A stretch of DNA of 64,000 bases from Tetramitus jugosus (lineage: Eukaryota > Heterolobosea > Eutetramitea > Acrasida > Vahlkampfiidae): contig OW569384.1 in the NCBI GenBank assembly GCA_937625935.1, positions 310,001 through 374,000 of the forward strand. The letters run 5' to 3'. Of the stretch, positions 18,542-27,494 are shown piece after piece. The stretch's first letter is position 1. Every line of letters starts with the position of its first letter. Made by a program: the position numbers and the translations under genes. The notes beneath the pieces were generated by a model, which worked only from the letters and a program-made list of their open reading frames with translations, had not been told where the DNA came from and ran no database searches.

Positions 18542-18967
18542 ACTCCACGATTGTACTGTAAACCTCCAAGAGAACCTCGTCTCTACCCAACCCTAAAGAG
18601 GCAAAACTCAACCTGGAGGTGCAATATAAGATACCTGTGAACCATTCTTAACTTCGGCTCCTTTGTTGGGGTGTGATTCTTCGTCCAATGTGATAGTCGA
18701 CACGTACGAATTTGAGGCATCTTCCTCTAGCTTGGAAGTTCACATTTTTCACCAGTTCTGTCAAGGCCTAGTTTGAGCACATGTCCCTACGGACCTCCGG
18801 TGCGCAGTCCGTCCGACGACGGGCAAATAAGATTTTTGTCCCCGGAATTTAACGCAGAATCTGGTTTCACAAAAAGCTCTCAAACTAACCGGTCTGCTGC
18901 GACAATTTAGCTTTATTGCGCATAAACTCTTGCAAAAACACACGTCGACACTCACATCTCGATCATC
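18542..18967. other. Intergenic, promoter of the Zn2Cys6 gene
   Basis: No coding frame of note. The part near 18790-18850 is more GC-rich than its surroundings and contains the CGG/CCG cluster listed separately. No tRNA could be folded by eye. Confidence 0.5.
18790..18822. promoter_or_regulatory. Cluster of CGG/CCG triplets upstream of a Zn2Cys6 gene
   Basis: Within 33 bases there are three CGG and three CCG triplets, including CGG-N4-CCG at 18790-18799 and CGG-N8-CCG at 18798-18811. Zn2Cys6 dimers in fungi bind paired CGG triplets with fixed spacing. The cluster sits about 150 bases before the start of such a regulator, so self-regulation is possible. This is inference from pattern only. 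Confidence 0.3.
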
Positions 18968-21604
18968 ATGAACATGGAAACAACATCTCCATCACCTCCT
19001 TGTGACACTCTCTCACCGTCATCCATTGACAGCAGTCAAAACACCAGCACACTGTCGACCAACACATCAAAAAACTCGTGCAAACATTGTCGTGAAAGTC
19101 ATCGAAAATGTGATCGAACCTTGCCTCAATGCGTGCAGTGCACCAAGAGAGGCCTTCGATGCATCTATGAACCTTCCAAAAAGCGTCGTTCAAGAGCTGC
19201 CATGGCAGAAGAAGCTGAACAGCAATCACAACATCATCAACAACAACCAGTATTACATCATTCATCATCATCATCATCAGTATCATCGTCTGGCTATGAA
19301 TCATTTGAACAACAAGCGAAAATGGCAAAGCTCTCTCATCCAATCAACAACATCAACACCACCACTGGTGCAACAAATAGTACTGCCGCCAATCATCACT
19401 ATCTGCCGAGTGCAACCATCATGGCACCACCATTTCCACCACCATCTCATCACCATAATCTATCTCATCATCATGAACATCAACATTCTCACCATCATCA
19501 TCATCATAATCAGCAACATCCCAATCATCAATATTTCCAACCACAACTGCTTCAACCAAGTTATCTGTCTCAACAACCACAGATTCTATTGCAACTGTCA
19601 CAACCACAATCACAACCACAGCAACAACAACAACAGCAACAACAACAAGTACCACCACCTCTAGCACCGCCTCAAGCACCATCGTTGCAACAAATGGTGA
19701 GTCATCCTAATTTCAACCTTGAATCCCTAATGAAAATGAGTGGTCAACATCAAGATGCATCAACAACAACAACAACAACAACATCCATTGTGCCCAATGC
19801 TCAATCAACAGTATCACTGCCCTCTCCCTCCACAATATCAGGCTCAGCCATATCAGCCATGTTGGCACCAAACTCTGGTTCTCTCAATGATGTTCTCAAC
19901 TTGTGCTTCCAAATTCTGCCGACAGAGCATCGATCCAGTCTCACTGCACAATTCCTGTGGAGTCAATCGTCCAATCCTCCCAAGAATAAGAATGATGAGA
20001 ATGATGGTATTATCAGTGTCAATAGTGATAGGGAAGCAGAAGAAGAATTGGACAGAAAGGCGGGTGAGGCCATGTGGTTCGCTTCGCAAGCCGTATTGTT
20101 GCAGTACCTACCGTCGAGTGATCCACATCGATTCATTGATTTGGACGCAGAGGAAATGTTCTTTGACAAGATGTGTGAGAAGATTTTCTTGTGTTTCCAA
20201 TTGATTGATCGGAATAACATGAGTGGTGTTAGTGGAGATTCATCTTGTGAACCAAAGTTGGTGAGACCAGCGTCATCATCGTCTATGTCCACTACTGGAA
20301 AGGGTAGTGGGAGTGGACCATATGCTCACTTGATGCGAAAGTTTACAAGAGAACAATTGTTGGACGCTGCACAACAAATGTATCGATTGAGCAAGGAGAT
20401 TCTGTTGGATCCAAAGGTTTTCCCTCATATTTCCAATCATTTCAAGTTTGCTCAATCCTGTTCTTTCCTCGTGTTCTACTTGTTGTCTGTGGGCAATGAA
20501 CAATCGGAGACTCACGTGTTTCTAAAGGCGGTCAAGGTGTTCATGGATCGGGCCAAGGGAATTGTCGAACAGAACAGCAAGATTGTTGTGATGAACGAGT
20601 TTAGCAATGGTCATATCACCAGAAGCAGCAGCAATGGCAACATTAGTACATCCAGTGTGGACAGCAATGAAGAAGCAGAGTATCAATGCTTAGTGCTGGA
20701 TCATATGGCCGATGGGTACTTAGGTCTAAAGGTAACTCTATTTAATGATACAATCGCCTTTAACAAGATATGGATCCGAAAGTTCATCAAGCTCTCATTG
20801 AAGGCACTTGATGCCAGAAAGAATGAAGCTCATTTCGTTCAGGCACTCTCGAGGCATCAAGCAGAAGCCTTGAAGAAATTGAAAAAGCTTCTGTCAGAGA
20901 TTAATGGTACTACACTTGTGCACTGGAACAAGTTTATTAGTACGTGCCGAGAGATACGGTTATCGGTGAAATTCCATGACAAGCATCCACAAACCATCTG
21001 GAATTTCTTTATGCTGTCGTTCGAAATGTATGCATTGCAAGCAGTGTGCGTAGAGGACAATGGTGTCATGCCGAGCTTGCTTAGCACAATGCAAGTGAAC
21101 CTGGCAAACGAAATATCAGAGATTCTCATCGGTAACGTCACTTTGTCGATGGTTGCTGGATCGCGTCTGCGATTGTTTTTGGAGTTTGTCACGAGGGTTC
21201 ATATCGCACATGCTGAAGTGTTGTGTCGTTCGATATCGGCCACTAAGGAGGAAATGGAGGACGCGTTAAAGTACTTACGGATGGATGCATTGATTGTAGA
21301 TGTGATAAGAGGTCGTCACAACAATGCACGGTGTAAAGAGTTGCACAAACTTCTGCACCAACACATGGTTAGGCATACGATGACCATGGGCAGGCAATAT
21401 GATCCAAACTGGCACGATCAAATGGCTCTCGTTATATCAAAGGTGCAGATGGACCAGGAATCCAAACTACTGCCGTCTATTGACAACAAGGCAAACCCGG
21501 TTTTGTCAATACAAGATTCAGATTTCTCAGACCAAGGATTCCTGATGGAGTTGTTCGACATGGATCAGGATTTCCTGTACTTGAATGACCAATACAACAA
21601 TTAA
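18968..21604 (+). CDS. Zn(II)2Cys6 binuclear-cluster transcription factor
   Basis: This is an 878-residue protein. The cluster lies at residues 38-65 with Cys at 38, 41, 48, 55, 58 and 65, spacing C-X2-C-X6-C-X6-C-X2-C-X6-C, followed by a basic linker (PSKKRRSRA). This is the Gal4-type DNA-binding motif best known from fungi but also found in amoebae. Residues about 75-290 are low-complexity His/Gln/Pro/Ser, partly disordered. The C-terminal ~580 residues are helical and more conserved-looking (FMLSFEMYALQAVCVED, RLRLFLEFVTRVHIAHAEVL) and may correspond to the regulatory middle domain; I do not recognise it as a named family. The ORF is intronless. Its promoter holds a CGG/CCG cluster. Confidence 0.82.
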   Translation: MNMETTSPSPPCDTLSPSSIDSSQNTSTLSTNTSKNSCKHCRESHRKCDRTLPQCVQCTKRGLRCIYEPSKKRRSRAAMAEEAEQQSQHHQQQPVLHHSSSSSSVSSSGYESFEQQAKMAKLSHPINNINTTTGATNSTAANHHYLPSATIMAPPFPPPSHHHNLSHHHEHQHSHHHHHHNQQHPNHQYFQPQLLQPSYLSQQPQILLQLSQPQSQPQQQQQQQQQQVPPPLAPPQAPSLQQMVSHPNFNLESLMKMSGQHQDASTTTTTTTSIVPNAQSTVSLPSPSTISGSAISAMLAPNSGSLNDVLNLCFQILPTEHRSSLTAQFLWSQSSNPPKNKNDENDGIISVNSDREAEEELDRKAGEAMWFASQAVLLQYLPSSDPHRFIDLDAEEMFFDKMCEKIFLCFQLIDRNNMSGVSGDSSCEPKLVRPASSSSMSTTGKGSGSGPYAHLMRKFTREQLLDAAQQMYRLSKEILLDPKVFPHISNHFKFAQSCSFLVFYLLSVGNEQSETHVFLKAVKVFMDRAKGIVEQNSKIVVMNEFSNGHITRSSSNGNISTSSVDSNEEAEYQCLVLDHMADGYLGLKVTLFNDTIAFNKIWIRKFIKLSLKALDARKNEAHFVQALSRHQAEALKKLKKLLSEINGTTLVHWNKFISTCREIRLSVKFHDKHPQTIWNFFMLSFEMYALQAVCVEDNGVMPSLLSTMQVNLANEISEILIGNVTLSMVAGSRLRLFLEFVTRVHIAHAEVLCRSISATKEEMEDALKYLRMDALIVDVIRGRHNNARCKELHKLLHQHMVRHTMTMGRQYDPNWHDQMALVISKVQMDQESKLLPSIDNKANPVLSIQDSDFSDQGFLMELFDMDQDFLYLNDQYNN
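19619..19648 (+). repeat. Poly-Gln coding triplet tract
   Basis: A CAG/CAA run gives about ten consecutive Gln residues in the Zn2Cys6 regulator, within a longer His/Gln-rich stretch from about 19220. Confidence 0.7.
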
Positions 21605-21625
21605 AGTATTATTTTACAAAAACAA

Positions 21626-23977
21626 TTAGATCAAAACTATGTCGTCTTCGTCAAGCGTATGATCAGGACGTTGATACACGTGCACTAACTCCTGTGGTGA
21701 TTCAGAGCTTGACGTCCGTTGACTCTCCTCATATTCTCTACATTCATTTACTTCCTCCACTGATATACATTCGAAATCGTCATCACACGAATCATCGTCA
21801 AATTGTAAGCTTTTCCTGGCCTCAGGTTCTGGCTTTGATTCAAGTTCTGATTTGACTTCAGGTTTCACTTCAGTTGTTTTCGTTTTCTTCTTCTTCGTTT
21901 GAGTTAATTTTTTCGATCTACTCGATGAATAGAGTGACGGCCTAGAGTAAGAAGTGGACCAGATGGGAGCTTTGAACTTGGCAAGCTTTAGTGCGTGTTG
22001 ACAAAACTCATCAAAATCTTTCTTGTCCTTGCACATGAATCCAATGGCCAAAGATGGATCAATGTCACTAAATCTCATGCGCAGAGGCTCACGGCTGTGG
22101 TACGAGCTCTGTCTGAACGATTTCTTTTGTGTCGTGTGAGGATCCAGATAAATCAAGTGATCATCCTGATATCCTACAAAGTAGAGAGAAGATCTTGGTT
22201 TTCCACCCATGATACCAACACACTGTGGCGACTGGAGAACTTCCTTCAATGATGGAATATAGATGGGATTGATACAGTCGAGTCCCAGTCGCAATGGAAC
22301 CAAAATCAACACAGGACGCCAAAACTCCTCCTTGGAATCCGCTGTTTTGCTCTGAACCTTCCTTGGAGTCACATGTTCATTGTTATCTTGCTGCGGTGGT
22401 TCATGCGAATCGGAAGCAGCAGAAACATCACCCAGCATATTGGCCAACTTTTGTTGCAATTGCTTTGCCTGTTCCATCATGAGATCCGACGTTTGATCCG
22501 TACACAGTTGCATAATCTCATCAATATAAATTCCTCCCTGTTCTGCAATGTGAACAAAAAATTGATCACTCATGTGACAATCCACAAGTCTCTTGAGAAC
22601 GTTGGATGTATCAGTCGGACCGAACCACTCTCCAACCTTCTTGTTGAACAATGTGCCGCAGAGAGCAATGCGATGAATCGAATAGGGAGCATCTTCTTCA
22701 TCAATAAACCATCGCACAATCGTACGATATTGATTCATCAGTGCGGCCTGTTGTGGTTGATGTGAGAAAACCTCGGGCATCAACCGAAACTCCCTCCCAC
22801 AGAACAAGTGCAAATACGCCTGAGCAAGCAACATTTGTCCACTTCGCATCATGCAGCCCCAACCACTGTCACTCGTATAGCAACTCCACGACTCGTACAA
22901 CTTTGTTACAGCACTCTTGCCCGACGACAAATCATTGGACCTTCTCTTCTTTTTCTTCTTCTTGGATGATGAGGAAAAGAGGTGTGAGTGAGAGTGAGAG
23001 TGACTGTCATGTCCTCCGCTTGTCCATTCTGGATCGGAAAATGATGGTGAACTACTCGCTGTATAATAAAACGACGACGATGATTGATTGTTGGGAGGTG
23101 GATAACTACCACCACCACTGCCAATCGAACTCGTGTCACTCATGTATCCCATGTTGAATATATTGTCACCCAGTGCACTGAGACTATGAGACGATGGAGG
23201 TGATGGCGAAGACATGTAATCCATGTAAATCACTTGATTACCATGATTTGTTGCAATCATGTTGTTATTGTGATTCTTGCGTGGACTGGAGCTATTAGTA
23301 GTAATTGCGTTCTTGTTCATGATCAAATCATTGGTAAACATTTGATGCAAATGATCATTGTTTCTGGAAAACATTTGATTCAATTGTTCCTTGTCGGCAG
23401 GTGTCACAATCGGTGCAAAATCTCTTCGATAGGAGAACCATAACCGCGTTTTAAAATCACTCATCAACGCTTCTTTTTGTACCTTGTAATAAAATTCGAA
23501 TTCTTTCTGTTCTAATCTCTGTTGTTGCAACTGTTGTTGATTCAACGCTTGATTGTGATGCTGTGATTGCTGTTGTTGCTGTTGTTGAGGCACGAGATGA
23601 TTCGAAACCAATGCAGCAGTACTGTTGCTTGATGCATGAGATGTTTGAGTCAATCCGATCGCAGCAAAACGAAAGAGTCTACTCAACGATGAAGAAGATG
23701 GATTCTTGGTGGGAGATGTCGACAGGGATGACGATGAAGGATTATTAGGATCTACATAGTACATGGAATCATCATTGTTGTTGTTGTTATTACTATTCTG
23801 ACGACGATGATGATGATGGTTATGATTGGGATCAATTGCCGGAGATTGTTGCAATTGTTGTTGCTGTATCGATTGTGGTTCTGCAGCAGTAGCAGTGATT
23901 GGAGTGGATGGTGCACGAGGTAAATAACGGATACCCAATATCCAAACTGGTTCTTCAGATTCTGAAAAATCGCACAT
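21626..23977 (-). CDS. ATG4: Autophagy cysteine peptidase Atg4
   Basis: This is a 783-residue protein. The Atg4 N-terminal block VWILGIRYLP is at residues 11-20. The catalytic Cys (about 375) is in SDSGWGCMMRSGQMLLAQAY. The later half has LILVPLRLGLD...YIPSLKEVL, GIMGGKPRSSLYFVGYQ, and the Asp-His pair in LIYLDPHTTQ. Atg4 trims Atg8/LC3 to expose its C-terminal Gly and later frees it from lipid. Human ATG4 is about 390-470 residues; the extra length is low-complexity insertions (Gln, His, Asn, Ser and a Lys run) between the N-terminal strand and the catalytic Cys, plus an acidic tail. A TTTTTCAG just inside the start could be a splice acceptor, so an upstream exon is possible. The 3' end nearly meets the convergent Zn2Cys6 gene. 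Confidence 0.9.
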   Translation of the reverse strand: MCDFSESEEPVWILGIRYLPRAPSTPITATAAEPQSIQQQQLQQSPAIDPNHNHHHHRRQNSNNNNNNDDSMYYVDPNNPSSSSLSTSPTKNPSSSSLSRLFRFAAIGLTQTSHASSNSTAALVSNHLVPQQQQQQQSQHHNQALNQQQLQQQRLEQKEFEFYYKVQKEALMSDFKTRLWFSYRRDFAPIVTPADKEQLNQMFSRNNDHLHQMFTNDLIMNKNAITTNSSSPRKNHNNNMIATNHGNQVIYMDYMSSPSPPSSHSLSALGDNIFNMGYMSDTSSIGSGGGSYPPPNNQSSSSFYYTASSSPSFSDPEWTSGGHDSHSHSHSHLFSSSSKKKKKKRRSNDLSSGKSAVTKLYESWSCYTSDSGWGCMMRSGQMLLAQAYLHLFCGREFRLMPEVFSHQPQQAALMNQYRTIVRWFIDEEDAPYSIHRIALCGTLFNKKVGEWFGPTDTSNVLKRLVDCHMSDQFFVHIAEQGGIYIDEIMQLCTDQTSDLMMEQAKQLQQKLANMLGDVSAASDSHEPPQQDNNEHVTPRKVQSKTADSKEEFWRPVLILVPLRLGLDCINPIYIPSLKEVLQSPQCVGIMGGKPRSSLYFVGYQDDHLIYLDPHTTQKKSFRQSSYHSREPLRMRFSDIDPSLAIGFMCKDKKDFDEFCQHALKLAKFKAPIWSTSYSRPSLYSSSRSKKLTQTKKKKTKTTEVKPEVKSELESKPEPEARKSLQFDDDSCDDDFECISVEEVNECREYEESQRTSSSESPQELVHVYQRPDHTLDEDDIVLI

Positions 23978-24836
23978 TCGTTTCTTATCTACATTCCAAT
24001 AAAAAGAATAATCAACATCAACCTGTTAGATTACACACACATGTGAAGAACAAAAACAACAATAATAGTAGCTCAAGAGAGAGACAATGATGAATCAAAC
24101 ATACTAGAGTACGAATAGAGAGCAGTTTTGAGTTGACTGGTCATAAACACCTGTTTAACAAAGGTGAGAAGAAGGAGAGTGATGAGGATAGTAGTAGTGA
24201 GCAATGTCAGCTGTTATAGTATATGTATGATCGTGATTATCGTTATTTAAGTGATAATGATAACGAATAATGGTGATGATGGTAAGATGGAGTTGTAGTA
24301 TTGTGGTGGAAATGATGATGATGATGGTGAAAAATGATGGTAAGAAGTAGAGGAAAAAGCAGACAACATCAACTTGTTCGATATATCGATGGTTTGTGTG
24401 TGTGGGTGGATGAAGAAGGTTTTTTTGATGGCAGCGGCGGTTCGTTTCTGAGCTAATGAGCTACTACTTGTTTTTCGTTGGGAGAATAACACACAGAGAG
24501 GCAACGACTTGTGGTTTTTTTCAGTTGTTGACTGAGAGCGATCTGGATGTGATGGAGATTATCAAAAACACACGCGACGATGATGTCCCTGACTCAATTT
24601 GTTTTGCTTCCGGTTCTTTTTTGTTTTTTGTTGCGCCTTTTGCTGGTCGTTTGCTTTTTGTGTTCCTTTGGCTTTTAGGCGCTTCTAAACACCAATTCGA
24701 TCCTAATTTTGGGGCACCCGAACAAGAACGTGTTCGCGAACGGAGTTTTGGCGCTAAAGATGAGCGGCAAAATCTACGATGCATTTGGTTTTCATTTTTT
24801 GAGAGGAGAAAACGATTTAGTAAGGAGAATTGAATA
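23978..24836. other. Divergent intergenic region, low-complexity
   Basis: This is the largest gap in the window, between Atg4 (minus) and a Rab gene (plus). It has GATGAT/GGTGAT-rich stretches (about 24245-24345) and T-rich tracts near 24420 and 24600. The open frame at 24456-24833 has no motif and is not called. No tRNA or transposon feature is visible. Confidence 0.5.
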
Positions 24837-25635
24837 ATGGGACAACAAGAGAGTCACTTGGGTTCGGGCAATAGGATGGGCGAACTACCCTTATTGCAAT
24901 CTTTTGACTGTTGTTTGAAGTTAATAGTCATTGGTCCTAGTTCATCCGGAAAGACCTCTCTGCTTCACAACCTCAAGACGAGCCAGTTTCTAATCGACCA
25001 AGATCAAACGATTGGTGTTGAGTTTTCGTCCAAGTTGATTCAGCTCGGAGAAAGAAGAGTGAAGCTACAGTTGTGGGACACTGCAGTTCGTAATTGTGAA
25101 ATTCTTCCTTGTGTTGTTGACAAGTGTTAGGAAAACTAACATGGAATTAAAATGTTAAATAGGGTCAAGAACGGTATCGAAGTGTCACACAATCCTATTA
25201 CACTGCAGCTGCTGGCATAGCACTAGTGTTTGATATTTGTGACAAGGATAGTTTTTTGTCACTGGATGCATGGATAGAAGACATTAGACAATTGGCTCCA
25301 CCCGATGTGGTCATCCTAATATGTGGGAACAAGAAAGATAAAGAAGAATCTAGGGTCGTTTTCTATGAAGAAGGATCTAAGTATGCGCAAGAAATTGGAG
25401 CTCTATACACTGAAACTAGTGCCAAGGATCATGAGTCCGTGTTAGAAGCCTTCACTCTTTTAACCAGCGAAGTACTGCCAAAGGCGGAAGAAGGTATGTT
25501 CTGAACTAATCATGAAAATTACTGGATTCGAAAGTACTCACCGAGGATATAGCATTTCTCGCTCGTCAAGATGATAATTCTGTCATAGATGGAGTGGATC
25601 TACAGACATTAACCTCACGGGGTTGTGCATGCTAA
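24837..25635 (+). CDS. Rab-family small GTPase
   Basis: Three exons are proposed: 24837-25085, 25163-25493 and 25553-25635 (the last could start at 25535 instead). The spliced product is about 220 residues. G-boxes: VIGPSSSGKTSLL (P-loop), IGVEF (switch I), WDTAGQERYRSVT formed across the first intron, NKKDKEE in place of canonical NKxD, and ETSAK. Exon 2 would otherwise stop at ...KAEEGMF with no lipid site. Splicing at the GTATGT there opens a frame ending RGCAC, the CxC double-prenylation signal of Rabs. Rabs direct vesicle traffic; the exact subfamily is unclear. The N-terminus starts MGQQESHLG and is longer than usual. Confidence 0.82.
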
Positions 25636-26090
25636 GTTTTGAGTCTTGCTAGCAACAACAACCTACAATGGAGATCTCGGACAATCAAAGATCAATGATC
25701 TTCTCGCATAGGACATGATAAGATCCATCCTAACAAAGTTGAACCACATCTCCTCTCTATCTTGTGAATACACTCGAATGCGGCCTAATCTCCCTCGTTT
25801 GTTCATCCATTTGTAAAGTTTTTCCGAAAACAAAAAGCTTTTTTTTCAGTGTGTGAGTTGGCTCTTCACCTTCTTGATCATCATCCGCCATCTCTTCTTA
25901 CACACAAGCAAAAACAAATTTCATCCCGCCTCCAGCGCTCAAAAAAAAAGTTCACACACAATCAGTGCAACAAACGTGATTCACCTTCTCTTTGCTGCAA
26001 AATCAACAACAACAACAACCACGACCAATAACAAGATTTTAATTCAATCATCAACAGTATTTGTGTAGTGCAGACAAGAACATTCAAAAA
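25636..26090. other. Intergenic, no gene seen
   Basis: Between the Rab 3' end and TOM40. CA- and A-rich 5' leader sequence lies close to 26091. No coding frame, RNA gene or repeat is supported. Confidence 0.45.
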
Positions 26091-27299
26091 ATGAATCCAA
26101 ATTACGCCAATTACTCTCCTCAACAGCAGTACACCCCACTAACAACTCCATCTCCAATAGAATCTACACCTATAGAGACACCACAACAACAAAGCTTCCT
26201 TGAAAAGGCGAAATCTGTTTACAATAAGCTTCAAAAACCAAACAACCTTCCAAGCGCTCCAAAATATGGCGATTTCAATGCTGAGGCCAAAAATATCTTT
26301 GTGTCAGCCAATGAAATGGGTGATGGTGTCAATATACAGAAGGCTCGTACTGTCAGTGCCAGTGCCTATCACGAATTCTCTGTTGTTCATGGCTTATCGC
26401 TTGCTAGCATGATGAAACCTGCTGAATACAATATTACATTGAACAATGGAAGCACAACTGGTCTTTTGTATGCTCAATACACCTCCAATGGTGTTTTTGT
26501 AGGTAATATGAAGCAAAAGGTGATGAAGGGAATGCAAACTGAGGTCTTATATATTGTATGTACTAGTTGGTCAACTGCAGTGTCTGTCTATATGATGACG
26601 CTCGTTTTTTTTATGATTGTTCTTTGTATTTTGTTGTTTGATGCCAGAGCTAACTGTTTGCACACTGTTTTTTTTTATTGTAAATGCATTTTGCGCGCGA
26701 TCACCCAAAAAATCAAACACCACGATTTTACAATGACGTCATTCTCAACACACAATTCATAGAATGCAAATGATACCTTCAAAGTCAAAAACGACTTTAC
26801 AGGACGTGACTTTACAATTGAGAGTGAATGGGACAAGGACAAGGGACGAATAGCTCTCACCTACATGCAAGGTCTGCTCAAGGATTTGTCCGCTGGTGTG
26901 CAAGGCACTTATAAAACATCGGACAGAAAGAGCACAATCTCTGGTTGTGTGTGCTATGATGCTAATGATTTGGAGTTGGGTGCAGAGTATGCTGTGAGAG
27001 GCAGTGGACCATCCACCAATGTTCACAGTCTCAAGGCCAGTATTGCTCAAAAGTACGATGATCAATTGTCACTTGCCACTGAATTGAACTATAACTTGAC
27101 TGAGCGTGACGCATCGTACAGAGTCGGTTTTGCATACCAATTCTTGAACGGAAAGGTGAGAGTGACAACTGATGAGAAGTTTATTCTGAAGAGCAGTTTT
27201 GACTATCGCGTCACTCCATCTTCGAATGTGAATGTGGTCATGGAGGCTGATGCTGCAAAGTCTGACTTTAAGTTTGGATTCAACATTCAAATTCAATAG
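26091..27299 (+). CDS. TOM40: Mitochondrial outer-membrane import pore TOM40
   Basis: Two exons: 26091-26555 and 26763-27299, intron GTATGT...TCATAG, phase 0, product 333 residues. The start is in AAAAAATGA context. After a Pro/Thr/Gln-rich cytosolic N-terminus comes a porin-3 type beta-barrel. The first strands (VNIQKARTVSASAYHEFSV then HGLSLASM) fit TOM40, and alternating polar/hydrophobic strands continue to the end (SSNVNVVMEADAAKSDF, KFGFNIQIQ, with the terminal barrel strand). TOM40 is the general protein entry pore of mitochondria. VDAC is the alternative within the fold, but the N-terminal extension and HxLxLxS strand favour TOM40. Confidence 0.78.
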
Positions 27300-27494
27300 A
27301 TATTGATGATGGACAATTTTGGTGGTGGTGGTGGAGATGATGTGGACAGAGAGGAATGAAACATGGGTCGCCCCGAGAAACGAGCTGCATACATTGTGAA
27401 ATCTCTCCCTGAAAGTTCTAATCCTTACAACAATAACAACAAAAACATAATACACTGTGATGTTTCTTTTCAATTTGACGTCAAAATTCAGTAT

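Noticed and set aside
18791-18813. A hairpin (ACGGAC ... GTCCGT) as an RNA gene
   Set aside because: The six-base stem is too short, and no tRNA boxes or other RNA features are present. It was noted as part of the CGG/CCG cluster.
24456-24833. A 125-codon plus-strand frame before the Rab gene
   Set aside because: Low-complexity and Phe/Leu-rich translation with no family match; it ends directly before the Rab start and is best read as 5' leader.
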